From contig JAFVAN010000035.1 in the NCBI GenBank assembly GCA_017480485.1, positions 24,792 through 88,791 of the forward strand: a DNA stretch of 64,000 nt, read 5' to 3'. Shown here piece by piece: positions 34,002 through 42,977 of the stretch. Position 1 is the stretch's first letter; each line of letters opens with the position of its first letter. Origin of the DNA: Ruminococcus sp. (GTDB lineage: Bacteria; Bacillota_A; Clostridia; Oscillospirales; Ruminococcaceae). A model generated the notes under the pieces. That model was not told the DNA's origin and ran no database searches. It saw nothing but the letters and a program-made list of their open reading frames with translations. Made by a program: the position numbers and the translations under genes.

Positions 34002-34496
34002 ATGAAAACTATATTTCTCTGCGGCTTTATGGGCTGCGGCAAGACCACAGTTGGCAAGCTGCTGGCAAATCGCAGCGGGCGGCTTTTTGTGGATATGGAC
34101 AACTACATCGAGGACTACGAGCACAAGACCATTGCCGAGATATTTGCGGACAAGGGCGAGGCCCATTTCAGAAAGGTCGAGGCCGAAGCCGTTCGGCGGC
34201 TGGCAGAGAGCGGCTACATCGTAGCCTGCGGCGGCGGCGCGATGGTTGACCCGAAAAACGCCGAGGCCGCCAAGCAGGGCGGTGCGGTTGTTTTTATCGA
34301 CACCCCCTTCGAGCTTTGCTGCGGGCGGATAAAAGGCGACAAGCGGCGGCCTCTTGCGGCCTCCTCCACCGAGGAGGAGCTGCGGGCTCGTTTTGACTCC
34401 CGCACCCCCGCATACATCTCCGCCGCCGATCACACCGTTGACGGCAGCGGCTCGCCTTTGGAGATAGCGGATAGGATACAGGCGCTGAAGCTTTGA
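34002..34496 (+). CDS. aroK: Shikimate kinase
   Basis: Phosphorylates shikimate in the chorismate pathway. At 164 aa it has the normal length. It has P-loop GFMGCGKTTVGKLLA (residues 7-21), shikimate-binding DMDNYIE and FRKVEAEAV, VACGGGAM, and the lid Arg region RRPLA. GGAGG precedes the ATG. No other aro genes are near. It is followed by 368 bases of GC-rich hairpins and a repeat. Confidence 0.95.
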   Translation: MKTIFLCGFMGCGKTTVGKLLANRSGRLFVDMDNYIEDYEHKTIAEIFADKGEAHFRKVEAEAVRRLAESGYIVACGGGAMVDPKNAEAAKQGGAVVFIDTPFELCCGRIKGDKRRPLAASSTEEELRARFDSRTPAYISAADHTVDGSGSPLEIADRIQALKL

Positions 34497-34764
34497 TTTT
34501 TTTGCTCGTTCTGATCGTTTCGACTTGTTCGATAGATTTTCCGTCGGGCCGCAGGCGGGGTTCCACAAGGCTTTTCTTGCCTCTTGCTTCTGATCTTTAG
34601 CTTCTAGAGGCGCACGCCCGTTGGGGAGGGGGTTTCGCCGACTGCGGTCGGCGACCAGGGACGCTGTCCCTGGACTCTGCCAAGGGGCTAAGGCCGCCCC
34701 TTGGATTCCGGCCAATATGCGGACGGTGTGCTGGTTTTTCACTTTGTCTGATCGACAGCCCCTC
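34497..34764. other. Intergenic hairpin-rich region
   Basis: No gene is supported. It contains GC-rich stem-loops such as GCCGACTGCGGTCGGC (34637-34652) and CAGGGACGCTGTCCCTG (34657-34673). Confidence 0.5.
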
Positions 34765-34842
34765 TTCGGCCCACCGTACCGTGAGGGAGCCACCGCGCAC
34801 CACACCGTTGTGAGGCGGCTCCGCCGCCGCTCACGCGACCTA
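34765..34842 (-). repeat. Interspersed GC-rich repeat, copy 3
   Basis: On the minus strand it reads AGGTCGCGTGAGCGGCGG, then CAACGGTGTG and CCCTCACGGTACGGTGG, aligning with the other copies. Confidence 0.7.
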
Positions 34843-34864
34843 AAAAAGAGGAGGAATAATACTT

Positions 34865-36013
34865 ATGGCTGTTTATGCCGATAATGCTGCCACCACTGCG
34901 GTCTCGAAAAGGGCTCTTGAGGCGGCTATGCCCTTTCTCACCGAGGCCTGCGGCAACCCCTCCAGCCCTCACGCTTGGGGGCGGCAGGCGGCTGCCGCCG
35001 TCCTTGCCGCAAGGCAGACCCTCGCCGAAAGACTGGGGGCCAAACGGGCGGGAGAGGTCTATTTCACCTCCTGCGGCTCCGAGGCCGACACCTGGGCTGT
35101 GGCTGCGGGGACGCTTTACGGGGCGCAGTCGGGCAGGCGGCACATACTTACCACCGCCGTCGAGCATCACGCCGTTCTCGGGGCCTGCGAAAACGCCCGG
35201 GAGCAAGGCTTCGAGGTCACATATCTCCGCCCCGACAGCAGTGGCGTCATCACCGCCGAGGCCGTGATCTCTGCCCTTAGGGACGACACCTGCCTGCTGA
35301 GCATAATGGCCGCCAACAACGAGACGGGGGTCATAATGCCCTACGATAAGCTGGGGGCCGCCTGCCGGGAAAAGGGAGTGCTGCTCCATGTTGATGCTGT
35401 CCAAGGATTTGGACACTTGCCCGTTGATGTCAGCACCATGGGCATCGACCTTCTTTCGGTGTCGGGACACAAGCTCTGCGCGCCCAAGGGCGTGGGGGCT
35501 CTTTATTGCCGCAGCGGGGTCTCCCTTCCCAAGCTGATCTTTGGAGGCCAGCAGGAGCGGGGCCGCCGCGCAGGCACCGAGAACGTTCCCGCCATCGCCG
35601 CTCTGGGTGCCGCCGTGGAGGAGCTCTTCGAGGACAACGAGGCAAAGAACGCCCGCCTCTGCCGTCTGCGGGACAGGCTGCGGGAGGGGCTGCTGGAGCT
35701 CGAAGGCGCCGCCCTCAACGGCTTCCCCGAGGGCGGCCTCCCGGGCATCGTGAACGTGAGCTTTGAGGGCATCGAGGGCGAGAGCCTGCTGCTGCTGCTG
35801 GATATGCAGGGCATCGCTGCGTCCTCGGGGTCGGCCTGCGCCAGCGGCTCCGCCGAGCCTTCTCATGTTCTCAGGGCCATGGGCCGCACAAAGGAGCAGG
35901 CCGCTGCCTCGGTGCGCTTCTCCCTGGGCTTCCAAAACACGGAGGCGGATGTGGAGGAGATCATCGCCGCCTGCCGCAGCTGTGTTGAGCGCCTGCGCCG
36001 CCTCAGAGGTTGA
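34865..36013 (+). CDS. Cysteine desulfurase (NifS/IscS family)
   Basis: PLP enzyme that takes sulfur from cysteine for Fe-S clusters or tRNA thiolation. 382 aa: VYADNAATTAVS start, HHAVLGAC, the PLP lysine in LLSVSGHKLCAPKGVGALY (Lys in SGHK), RAGTENVPAIAAL, and the catalytic Cys loop ASSGSACASGSAEPSHVL. AGGAGG precedes the ATG. No scaffold gene is adjacent, so its sulfur acceptor is unknown. Confidence 0.95.
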   Translation: MAVYADNAATTAVSKRALEAAMPFLTEACGNPSSPHAWGRQAAAAVLAARQTLAERLGAKRAGEVYFTSCGSEADTWAVAAGTLYGAQSGRRHILTTAVEHHAVLGACENAREQGFEVTYLRPDSSGVITAEAVISALRDDTCLLSIMAANNETGVIMPYDKLGAACREKGVLLHVDAVQGFGHLPVDVSTMGIDLLSVSGHKLCAPKGVGALYCRSGVSLPKLIFGGQQERGRRAGTENVPAIAALGAAVEELFEDNEAKNARLCRLRDRLREGLLELEGAALNGFPEGGLPGIVNVSFEGIEGESLLLLLDMQGIAASSGSACASGSAEPSHVLRAMGRTKEQAAASVRFSLGFQNTEADVEEIIAACRSCVERLRRLRG

Positions 36014-36116
36014 GTCCCCACTGCAAATAATGAAGCCCTCGGGCAGCTTGTTGAAGGCTGCTTCGGGGGCGTTTTGATGTTAATAAAATCTTTATAAAAC
36101 ATTCACAAAATAACTA

Positions 36117-36143
36117 AACCGTTTCTTGTTTAGTTTTCTCTAA
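36117..36143 (+). promoter_or_regulatory. ECF-type promoter, third copy
   Basis: AACCGTTTC (36117-36125), 14 bases, CTAA (36140-36143), the same layout as 16982 and 24454. It lies about 75 bases before the lipoprotein start codon. Confidence 0.65.
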
Positions 36144-36217
36144 CAAATGTAAGCGAAAGGCACGCGCCTTAAAAACAGCTGAACAATGTAATTTGTAATA
36201 ACAAGGAGGAACTAAAC

Positions 36218-37108
36218 ATGAAAAAGCACATCACATTTATCGCAGCCTGCGCACTGGCGCTGACACTCTGCTCCTGCGGAGCATCCGACGCATCATCCGA
36301 TGCCGAGAAAAAGATCACAAAGGCCTCGGCAAGCGCTGCCGTTGCCGAAGCCAGCGACGACGAGAGGGAGGAGCCCGCAGGCACCACAACCAAGGAGACC
36401 GAGCCCGAGGTCGTTGAGGAGAGCATCCCCGAGGAGGAGGGAGACACTCAGAGCGCCACCGACGAGAGCGCCCCCGAGGAAAAGCAGACCACCCCCGCCG
36501 AGACCAAGGCCCCCGAGACCAAGCCCACAGAGAAGAAGACCACTCCCGCAGAGACTAAGCCTGCGGCTACCCAGCCCAAGCAGACCACTCCCGCTCAGAC
36601 CCAGCCCGCGCAGACCCAGCCAGCAGCCACTAAACCCGCAGCCACTCAGCCGAAGCAGACCACCCCTGCGGCTACACAGCCGGCTCAGACAAAGCCTGCC
36701 GAGACAAAGCCCGCTGCAACCCAGCCCGCCGCACCTCAGGCGCCCGCAGCAGCCAAGGAGTTTTACGATCCTTCGGGTCCTGCGCCTCTGCTCAACAACA
36801 TCAAGGTGCAGCCTGTCCGCATCTACGAGCAGAACGGATATCTGATCCTCGAGGCCTATGTTATCAACGGCTATGACCATCCTGTCTGGAACATCAATAA
36901 TATGCAGATATCTCTGGCAGACGGCAAGGGCGTGACCTTCGCGTCCGCAAATTTCGGAACGATGTTTAACAACGACGGCTCTACTGTCGCTATCAACACA
37001 TACAGCTATATCCAGTGGACCTTCAGGTTTGACAAGAGCTGCTATGATCTCAGCAGCGCCGACCTGTCCCAGGTGAACACCTACACCAGCTGCAGAAACA
37101 GCTTTTGA
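36218..37108 (+). CDS. Pro/Thr-rich lipoprotein with a SLAP-like C-terminal domain
   Basis: 296 aa. The signal ends at LCSCG (Cys21), then an acidic region and a long run of Gln/Pro/Lys/Thr/Ala repeats (TQPAQTKPAETKP type, about residues 85-175). The C-terminal domain (about 180-296) is NNIKVQPVRIYEQNGYLILE...VWNINNMQISLADGKG...WTFRFDKSCY...ADLSQ. Its pattern resembles SLAP-type surface domains; this is a tentative match. An ECF-type promoter upstream suggests it is a target of the tethered sigma factor. Confidence 0.82.
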   Translation: MKKHITFIAACALALTLCSCGASDASSDAEKKITKASASAAVAEASDDEREEPAGTTTKETEPEVVEESIPEEEGDTQSATDESAPEEKQTTPAETKAPETKPTEKKTTPAETKPAATQPKQTTPAQTQPAQTQPAATKPAATQPKQTTPAATQPAQTKPAETKPAATQPAAPQAPAAAKEFYDPSGPAPLLNNIKVQPVRIYEQNGYLILEAYVINGYDHPVWNINNMQISLADGKGVTFASANFGTMFNNDGSTVAINTYSYIQWTFRFDKSCYDLSSADLSQVNTYTSCRNSF

Positions 37109-37182
37109 GCGTGTGAGTTCCTGAACAAATAAATTCCAACGCTTAAATACAACTGCCATATATATCGTCCTAAGCCATTGGT

Positions 37183-37205
37183 GCTCCCGCTCACAAAGCG
37201 GGGGC
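37183..37205 (+). terminator. Weak terminator hairpin
   Basis: GCTCCCGCT, loop CACAA, AGCGGGGGC, followed by GCCTTTG. Confidence 0.5.
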
Positions 37206-37266
37206 GCCTTTGTGCTATTGGCAAATTCTTCCGAAGAATTTTCTGCGGCGGCGGTGATATTTGCTC

Positions 37267-37295
37267 TTGCATTTTTGGGGATTATAGTATATAAT
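37267..37295 (+). promoter_or_regulatory. Sigma-A promoter of the DUF1846 gene
   Basis: TTGCAT (37267-37272), a 17-base spacer, TATAAT (37290-37295). Confidence 0.85.
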
Positions 37296-37342
37296 AGATA
37301 AGGGCCTCACCCCGAAGAGTTTTCTTTGGAAAGGAAATACAT

Positions 37343-38812
37343 ATGAGCAGCTTAAAACAGGGTTTTGACAACGACAAGTATCTTAAAATGCAGTCCGAGC
37401 ACATTAGAGAGCGCATCTCCCATTTCGGCGACAAGCTCTACCTTGAGTTCGGCGGAAAGCTATACGACGACTACCACGCCTCCCGCGTGCTCCCGGGCTT
37501 CAAGCCGGACAGCAAGCTACAGATGCTGCTGCAGCTGAGGGACGAGGCAGAGATCGTCATTGTCATCAACTCTGCGGATATAGAAAAGAACAAGGTGCGG
37601 GGCGACCTGGGCATCACCTATGATGTGGACGTCATCCGCCTTTACAACGTGTTTACAAAGATCGGGCTCTATGTGAGCTCGGTGGTGCTCACCCAGTACG
37701 AGGGCCAGCGTCAGGCTGACGCCTTTGCCAGGAGGCTCGAGGCTCTTGGAGTCCGGGTCTACCACCACTACAGGATAAACGGCTATCCCTCGAACCTACA
37801 GCTCATCATGAGCGACGAGGGCTATGGCAAGAACGACTACATCGAGACCACAAGGCGCCTTGTTGTCATCACAGCCCCCGGCCCCGGCAGCGGCAAGATG
37901 GCCACCTGCCTCTCCCAGCTCTATCACGAGAACAAGCGGGGCATCAATGCGGGCTACGCAAAGTTCGAGACCTTCCCCATCTGGAACCTGCCTCTGAGGC
38001 ATCCCGTGAATCTGGCCTACGAGGCCGCCACCTCGGACCTCAACGACGTTAACATGATCGACCCCTACCACCTGGATGCCTATGGCGTTACCACCGTCAA
38101 CTACAACCGCGATGTGGAGATATTCCCCGTGCTCAACGCAATGTTCGAGATGATACTGGGCGAGTCTCCCTACAAGTCCCCCACGGACATGGGCGTAAAC
38201 ATGGCGGGCAACTGCATCGTTGACGACGAGGCAGTCTGCGAGGCCGCCAGAGAGGAGATAATCAGGCGCTATTACATCGGCCTCTGCGGCCGCAAGAAGG
38301 GCATGGTCGCCGACGACGAGATCTACAAGCTTGAGCTGCTGATGAAGCAGGCGGGCGTTACCATGCAGGACAGACGGGCCGTTGCTCCCGCCCTTGCAAA
38401 GGAGGAGGAGACAGGCGCTCCCGCCGCAGCCATGGAGCTGCCCGATGGCACTATCATCACGGGCCGCACCTCCAACCTTCTGGGCGCTGCCTCGGCGCTG
38501 CTGCTGAACGCCCTGAAATACTTCGGGAACATAGACGACGAGGTCCTGCTGATGTCCCCCGAGGTCATCGAGCCCATTGCCGACCTGAAGATCAACCACC
38601 TTGGGAACAACAATCCTCGGCTCCACACGGACGAGACGCTGATAGCGCTCTCCATCTGCGCCGCCACCGACGAGAACGCCGCCACCGCCATGAAGCAGAT
38701 CGCAAAGCTGCGGGGCTGCGAGGTACATTCCACGGTCATCCTCTCTCCGGTAGACGAGCGCACCTTCAAGCGCCTCGGCGTAAACGTGACCTGCGAACCA
38801 AAATTTGACTAG
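37343..38812 (+). CDS. DUF1846 family protein
   Basis: 489 aa cytoplasmic protein common in Firmicutes with no proven role. The family N-terminus GFDNDKYLKMQSEHIRERI is clear, and a phosphate-loop-like APGPGSGKMATCLSQLYHE lies near residue 180. The central FETFPIWNLPLRHPVNLAYEAAT region is also conserved. The length is close to the usual 490-510 aa. It is monocistronic, with a perfect promoter and a repeat element right after its stop. Confidence 0.93.
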   Translation: MSSLKQGFDNDKYLKMQSEHIRERISHFGDKLYLEFGGKLYDDYHASRVLPGFKPDSKLQMLLQLRDEAEIVIVINSADIEKNKVRGDLGITYDVDVIRLYNVFTKIGLYVSSVVLTQYEGQRQADAFARRLEALGVRVYHHYRINGYPSNLQLIMSDEGYGKNDYIETTRRLVVITAPGPGSGKMATCLSQLYHENKRGINAGYAKFETFPIWNLPLRHPVNLAYEAATSDLNDVNMIDPYHLDAYGVTTVNYNRDVEIFPVLNAMFEMILGESPYKSPTDMGVNMAGNCIVDDEAVCEAAREEIIRRYYIGLCGRKKGMVADDEIYKLELLMKQAGVTMQDRRAVAPALAKEEETGAPAAAMELPDGTIITGRTSNLLGAASALLLNALKYFGNIDDEVLLMSPEVIEPIADLKINHLGNNNPRLHTDETLIALSICAATDENAATAMKQIAKLRGCEVHSTVILSPVDERTFKRLGVNVTCEPKFD

Positions 38813-38955
38813 GTGCCAGCGCGCACGGCGCAAGTCGCGTGAGCACTCGCAAGCTCGGGCGGTGCCCCGCCGAGGCAGTTCGCGTGAGCACTCGCAAGCT
38901 CGTTCACAACTGTGAAATGTGAGGGGGCTACCTCGCGATACGGTGGCCCTCAGAA
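38813..38955 (+). repeat. Interspersed GC-rich repeat, copy 4
   Basis: CAGCGCGCACGGCGCAAGTC, GCGTGAGCACTCGCAAGCTC twice, AACTGTG, then CTCGCGATACGGTGG. The element starts directly after the DUF1846 stop. Confidence 0.8.
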
Positions 38956-39010
38956 GGGTCGAGCGAGAGGATATGTCCTATCAGGCATTTCTGACCTCTG
39001 AAATTTAAAA

Positions 39011-39040
39011 GAGCACGCCCGTTCAATGCGGCGCGTGCTC
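39011..39040. terminator. Hairpin before queH
   Basis: GAGCACGC and GCGTGCTC arms (39011-39018 and 39033-39040). It may end upstream transcription. Confidence 0.5.
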
Positions 39041-39077
39041 ATTACATTTCAATACCCGATACCAAGGAAGTGATGAA

Positions 39078-39719
39078 ATGCAGCAGAAGATAAACTACCA
39101 GCTGCTGCTGGATAAGGTGATAGCCGAGAACTGCGAAAAGGGCCTGACGCCGACGCTGCTGCTGCACAGCTGCTGCGCCCCCTGCTCCTCCTATACCCTC
39201 GAATATCTTTCTCAGTATTTCAGCATCACCGTGTTCTACTATAACCCCAACATCTACCCCGCCGAGGAGTATGAGCGGCGGGTGGCGGAGCAGCGGCGGT
39301 TCATCTCCGAGCTGCCCGCGAAGAACCCCGTCTCCCTTGTGGTGGCGGATTACGACCCACAGGAATTTTACTCAGCCGTCAAGGGCCTCGAGCACATCCG
39401 CGAGGGGGGCGAGCGCTGCTTTGCCTGCTACAGGCTCAGGCTGGAGGCCGCCGCAAGGCTGGCACAGCAGAGGGGCTTCGATTACTTCACCACCACCCTC
39501 TCCATCTCCCCCTACAAGAACTCTCAAAAGCTGGGCGAGATCGCTTCTGAGCTGGAGGGGATATACAGCGTCAAGTCCCTGCCCTCGGACTTCAAGAAGC
39601 GGGAGGGCTACAAGCGCTCGGTTGAGCTCTCAAAGCAGTACGGGCTTTACAGGCAGGATTACTGCGGCTGTATCTTTTCTCAGCAGGAGCGGGCAGAGGC
39701 CGAGGCTGCAAGATCATAG
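39078..39719 (+). CDS. queH: Epoxyqueuosine reductase QueH
   Basis: Last step of queuosine tRNA modification, reducing epoxyqueuosine; the non-cobalamin alternative to QueG. 213 aa, with Cys pairs LLLHSCCAPCSSYTLEYLS, GGERCFACYRLRLE and the C-terminal YCGCIFS, and FYYNPNIYPAEEYERR between them. AAGGAAG precedes the ATG. No preQ1 riboswitch is seen in the short leader. Confidence 0.95.
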   Translation: MQQKINYQLLLDKVIAENCEKGLTPTLLLHSCCAPCSSYTLEYLSQYFSITVFYYNPNIYPAEEYERRVAEQRRFISELPAKNPVSLVVADYDPQEFYSAVKGLEHIREGGERCFACYRLRLEAAARLAQQRGFDYFTTTLSISPYKNSQKLGEIASELEGIYSVKSLPSDFKKREGYKRSVELSKQYGLYRQDYCGCIFSQQERAEAEAARS

Positions 39720-39814
39720 TGTTGTGCGCACCGTTCAATAACAGGCGGTGCGCTTTTTTATCCGGGGTGAAACAAAGCCCGCTGCTTTTCCGACTATATA
39801 AAGGGGGTGACGGC

Positions 39815-40369
39815 ATGGAGGACAAGGAGATAGTTGAGCTTTATCTGTCGAGGAGCGAGCAGGCCGTCGCTCTAACGCAGGAAAAATACGGCGGGGCGCT
39901 GCTGCGGTTCGCGGCGGGGTTCCTTGCCTCCGACGAGGACTGCGAGGAGTGCGTGAACGAGGCGCTGTTCAAGGCATGGCGCTCCATACCGCCTAACCGA
40001 CCCGACAACCTGCTGGCCTACCTTAAACGTCTGACCCGCTGCACCGCCTTTGATATGGCGGACAGGCGCCGCGCCGCCAAGCGCACCGCCGAGCTGGTGA
40101 GCCTTACCGCAGAGCTGGAGGAGTGCATACCCGACGGCGCCGCCGACCTTGAGCCCGAGGGCAGCGAGCTCAAGGAGCTTATGGAGGGCTTTTTGGACAC
40201 CCTGCCCGAGGACAAGCGCTGGGTCTTTGTAAGGCGCTACTGGCACGGCTATTCCATTCGGATGATAGCCGCCGAAACGGGCGCAGGCGAGGGCAAGCTT
40301 CGCACCCAGCTGGCCCGCACAAGAAAGAAGCTTGCCCAGTATCTTAAAGAAAGGGGCTTGGACAAATGA
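39815..40369 (+). CDS. ECF-type RNA polymerase sigma factor
   Basis: 184 aa from ATG 39815 with AAGGGGGTG. Region 2 occupies about residues 12-80 (FLASDEDCEECVNEALFKAW) and region 4 about 125-180 (LPEDKRWVFVRRYWHGYSIRMIA...GKLRTQLARTRKKL). The next gene overlaps by four bases (ATGA) and encodes a membrane protein, the usual sigma/anti-sigma pairing. Unlike the gene at 17344, this sigma factor is soluble. Confidence 0.93.
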   Translation: MEDKEIVELYLSRSEQAVALTQEKYGGALLRFAAGFLASDEDCEECVNEALFKAWRSIPPNRPDNLLAYLKRLTRCTAFDMADRRRAAKRTAELVSLTAELEECIPDGAADLEPEGSELKELMEGFLDTLPEDKRWVFVRRYWHGYSIRMIAAETGAGEGKLRTQLARTRKKLAQYLKERGLDK

Positions 40370-41253
40370 AGGCCGCCGATCTGCTCCGCTCTATGAGCGA
40401 TATAAACGAGCGCTATTACATTGAGACCGAGCCCCCGCAGCTGCAAAGAGGCAGAGGTCTGCGAAGGCCTGCGGCAATGCTGGCGGCAGCTGCGGCTTGC
40501 TTGGTGCTGGCTGTTTCCGCAGGGGCTGCTGTCCGCTCCCGCCGCAGCGAGGCTGTGGAGCATTTTGTTTCAGGCGCCGAGAAGCTGACCCTGACGGAGC
40601 CGATGGTCATGGTGAGCGAGCACGTGGAGGTCACGGTGGAGGCGGTCTGGTCAGACGGCCACACCGCTACGGTGATCGCGGAGGTGCGGGGTCTCGACCC
40701 AGAGGGCAGGGCCATTATGGAAAGGGTGGACTGCTTTGCGGGCTACGCCGACGAGGAGTATGACCCCGAAAAGCGGGTGACCGACGGCGAAAGCTCCAGC
40801 TTCTGGTCTCATGGCTCCGCCGACGACAGCAGGATGTACCGCTTCACCTTCGACCTCTGGCCCACAGACACCTCGCGGAAGATAAGGCTGTATTTCCGAG
40901 AGAAAGGCGAGGACGGAGAGCCGCCTCGGCTGCTGGTTACTGCGGACGTGAGCTTCGAGAAAAACCTTGATACCGCAGAGCTGCGGTCCGAGGAGGGCAA
41001 GGCCGTGACCCTTTCTCCCGTGGGGCTGTACATGAGCACCTACCTCACCCAAGGGGTAGAGATGAAGAACATCCGCCTTTACAAAACGGACGGAACGGTG
41101 ATAGAGGACAAGCAGTTATTCGTGTCTGTAGACAATCACTACTCCTCCTCCGTGCCCGAGAGCAGCTACAGCCGCGCCGCCTTCGCAGAGGTCATCGACA
41201 TCGAGGAGATAGAGGCCGTGGAGTTTGACGGCATAAGGTATTCGCGGCGGTGA
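40366..41253 (+). CDS. Membrane-bound anti-sigma factor (probable)
   Basis: 295 aa. A cytoplasmic N-terminus of about 35 residues (KAADLLRSMSDINERYYIE) would bind the sigma factor. One span at about 36-57 is followed by an outer domain of about 235 residues, like the DUF4179 type. Start and stop overlap the sigma gene by four bases, so the two are translated together. The signal it senses is unknown. Confidence 0.85.
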   Translation: MKAADLLRSMSDINERYYIETEPPQLQRGRGLRRPAAMLAAAAACLVLAVSAGAAVRSRRSEAVEHFVSGAEKLTLTEPMVMVSEHVEVTVEAVWSDGHTATVIAEVRGLDPEGRAIMERVDCFAGYADEEYDPEKRVTDGESSSFWSHGSADDSRMYRFTFDLWPTDTSRKIRLYFREKGEDGEPPRLLVTADVSFEKNLDTAELRSEEGKAVTLSPVGLYMSTYLTQGVEMKNIRLYKTDGTVIEDKQLFVSVDNHYSSSVPESSYSRAAFAEVIDIEEIEAVEFDGIRYSRR

Positions 41254-41257
41254 AAGA

Positions 41258-41302
41258 AAAAGCGGTGTCTCGTCCCGAAAAATGGGATGAGGCACCGCTT
41301 TT
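41258..41302. terminator. Bidirectional terminator
   Basis: AAAAGCGGTGTCTCGTCCC with its near-complement, between the convergent anti-sigma and diguanylate cyclase genes. Confidence 0.85.
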
Positions 41303-41310
41303 GTTATTCT

Positions 41311-42411
41311 TTACTCTTCCTCGTTTCGAGAGGTTATTACCCTGTTCTTGCCGTGCTCCTTGCCGTAATACAGGCGGCGGTCCGCCACGGACAGCCCCCG
41401 CTCGTAGGACTGGCTGCCGTCGCACTGGCAAACGCCAAAGGTGATGGTCACGTAGTAGCTCCTGCCCTCCGAGGAAAAGCGCTGGGCCGCCAGCTGTGCG
41501 CGGATGCTCTCGGCAACGCGCTCGCCGTCCTCCTCGCTGCTGTTGGGGATGGCAAAAAGCAGCTCCTCGCCGCCCCAGCGGCAGACGTAGCCCTCGGTGG
41601 GGACGCTCTGCATCATTATCCTTGAAACGGCCTTTATGACCTCGTCGCCGCAGGAGTGGCCGTAGGTGTCGTTGACCCTTTTGAAGCCGTCCAGGTCTCC
41701 CATTACGATAACGTAGGTCTCATGCTTTGCAAGGGCGCTCTTTTCGATGGTCTTCAAAAAGTCGATCATCGCCCGCCTGTTAAAAAGCTGTGACAGGGGG
41801 TCGATCTTTGCCAGCATACTCAGGGACTCGTTCTTGTTTATAAGCTCCACCTCGTCCAGCCGCTTCTTGATCTTGTAGATAGTAGAGAAGATTATTATCA
41901 TCAGGAAGGACAGCACAGTGTTGAAGGTGTACATGGCGTTGATGCCCGCCTGTGATATCTCGTCGGCATAGATCACCCGGTCCCCGCTGTTCGTATAGAG
42001 CTTGAGCGCCACGAAGGCCGCCCCGCAAAGGCCGCTTATCAGGAAGGCCGTGGTGTCGTTTTTGAAGGGCAGGAAGAAGGGGAAGGGCGTTACGCAGACC
42101 ACGAACATCATGAAGCCCGACTCCCACCCCACGAACAGGGTGGCCAAGGCGGCGTGCAGCACTATCTCAAAGATGGCAAAGCAGGCAAAATAATTCAGCC
42201 GCTGGGGATATCTTTTCGTAAACACCGTCAGATAGGTGTAGAGCAGCACGCTGAAAATATTGAACACAGCCATCTCGATTATGTCGTTGAGGAAAAAGTC
42301 GATCATGAAAAAGGCGTGAATTATCAGCAGCGTCAGCGCCGTCAGCCTTATAAGGCTCGGCAGGGAAAAGGAGCGGTATTTTGTCGCGTCTATCCGCCTG
42401 TTTGCCTTCAT
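41311..42411 (-). CDS. Membrane diguanylate cyclase (GGDEF)
   Basis: Makes c-di-GMP from two GTP. 366 aa with about six N-terminal spans (residues 20-180) and a GGDEF domain from about 200. The active loop is RWGGEELLF (GGEEL, an active variant), with KIDPLSQLFNRRAMIDFL and DLDGFKRVNDTYGHSCGDE before it. GGGGAGG lies before the ATG. No EAL domain is present. A second GGDEF protein is at 56066. Confidence 0.94.
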   Translation of the reverse strand: MKANRRIDATKYRSFSLPSLIRLTALTLLIIHAFFMIDFFLNDIIEMAVFNIFSVLLYTYLTVFTKRYPQRLNYFACFAIFEIVLHAALATLFVGWESGFMMFVVCVTPFPFFLPFKNDTTAFLISGLCGAAFVALKLYTNSGDRVIYADEISQAGINAMYTFNTVLSFLMIIIFSTIYKIKKRLDEVELINKNESLSMLAKIDPLSQLFNRRAMIDFLKTIEKSALAKHETYVIVMGDLDGFKRVNDTYGHSCGDEVIKAVSRIMMQSVPTEGYVCRWGGEELLFAIPNSSEEDGERVAESIRAQLAAQRFSSEGRSYYVTITFGVCQCDGSQSYERGLSVADRRLYYGKEHGKNRVITSRNEEE

Positions 42412-42528
42412 TAGCCTTCACCTCCCCGAGAGCATAGTCATCCACTATTAATTATACATTATTAACAATTTCATAACAAGGGCAATAATAAACAAAAGTT
42501 TTTTCCCCTTATTGTGCATAGTGCTTTC

Positions 42529-42858
42529 TGCTCTCACTGCGCCCCGCCGCAAACGATAGTTTATCCTATTTTCTGCGTGGCATATTGGGGGAGACCCTTT
42601 TGAAAAAGGGTCATCCCCCAAACCCCCTCACTAAAACTTTTAATGATTTTTGGCGAGGGCGCCTGAGTTTTCCATGGGTGCATCAGACTTTAAGGTCTCT
42701 GCTATTTCCCGGGGGCGCAGACGCCCTCGCCAAAAATTCGCTAAAAGTCTTTGGAAGGGGGGCCTGGGGGGATAACCTTTCTTCAGAAAGGTTTCCCCCC
42801 AGCAGGCCCCGCAGAGGGTAAAATGAACCACCGTTTGCGGCGGGGCGCAGTGAAAGCA
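42529..42858. mobile_element. MITE-like element with terminal inverted repeats
   Basis: CACTGCGCCCCGCCGCAAAC (from 42535) is the exact reverse complement of a segment ending at 42852. Nested inside are further inverted pairs, TTTTGGCGAGGGCGCCTG with CAGACGCCCTCGCCAAAA, and matching CCTTTT/AAAGG hairpins. There is no coding capacity. It could be a non-autonomous mobile element; no target duplication was clear. Confidence 0.7.
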
Positions 42859-42886
42859 AACAGCCCGTCGTGGGCGGCGGGCTGTT
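42859..42886 (-). terminator. Terminator of metY-cysK
   Basis: AACAGCCCG and CGGGCTGTT arms, then TTTGCTTT on the minus strand. Confidence 0.65.
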
Positions 42887-42977
42887 CAGGAGATTTTGTA
42901 TGGTTTATGGCTTGGTATAGATTTATGGCTTAGTATTGCTGTAATTGTATGGTTTGGTCATGCTTTGAGCTTAGGAC

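Noticed and set aside
34497..34764. Structured RNA gene after aroK
   Set aside because: There are several GC-rich hairpins, but no recognised RNA family, promoter or terminator layout.
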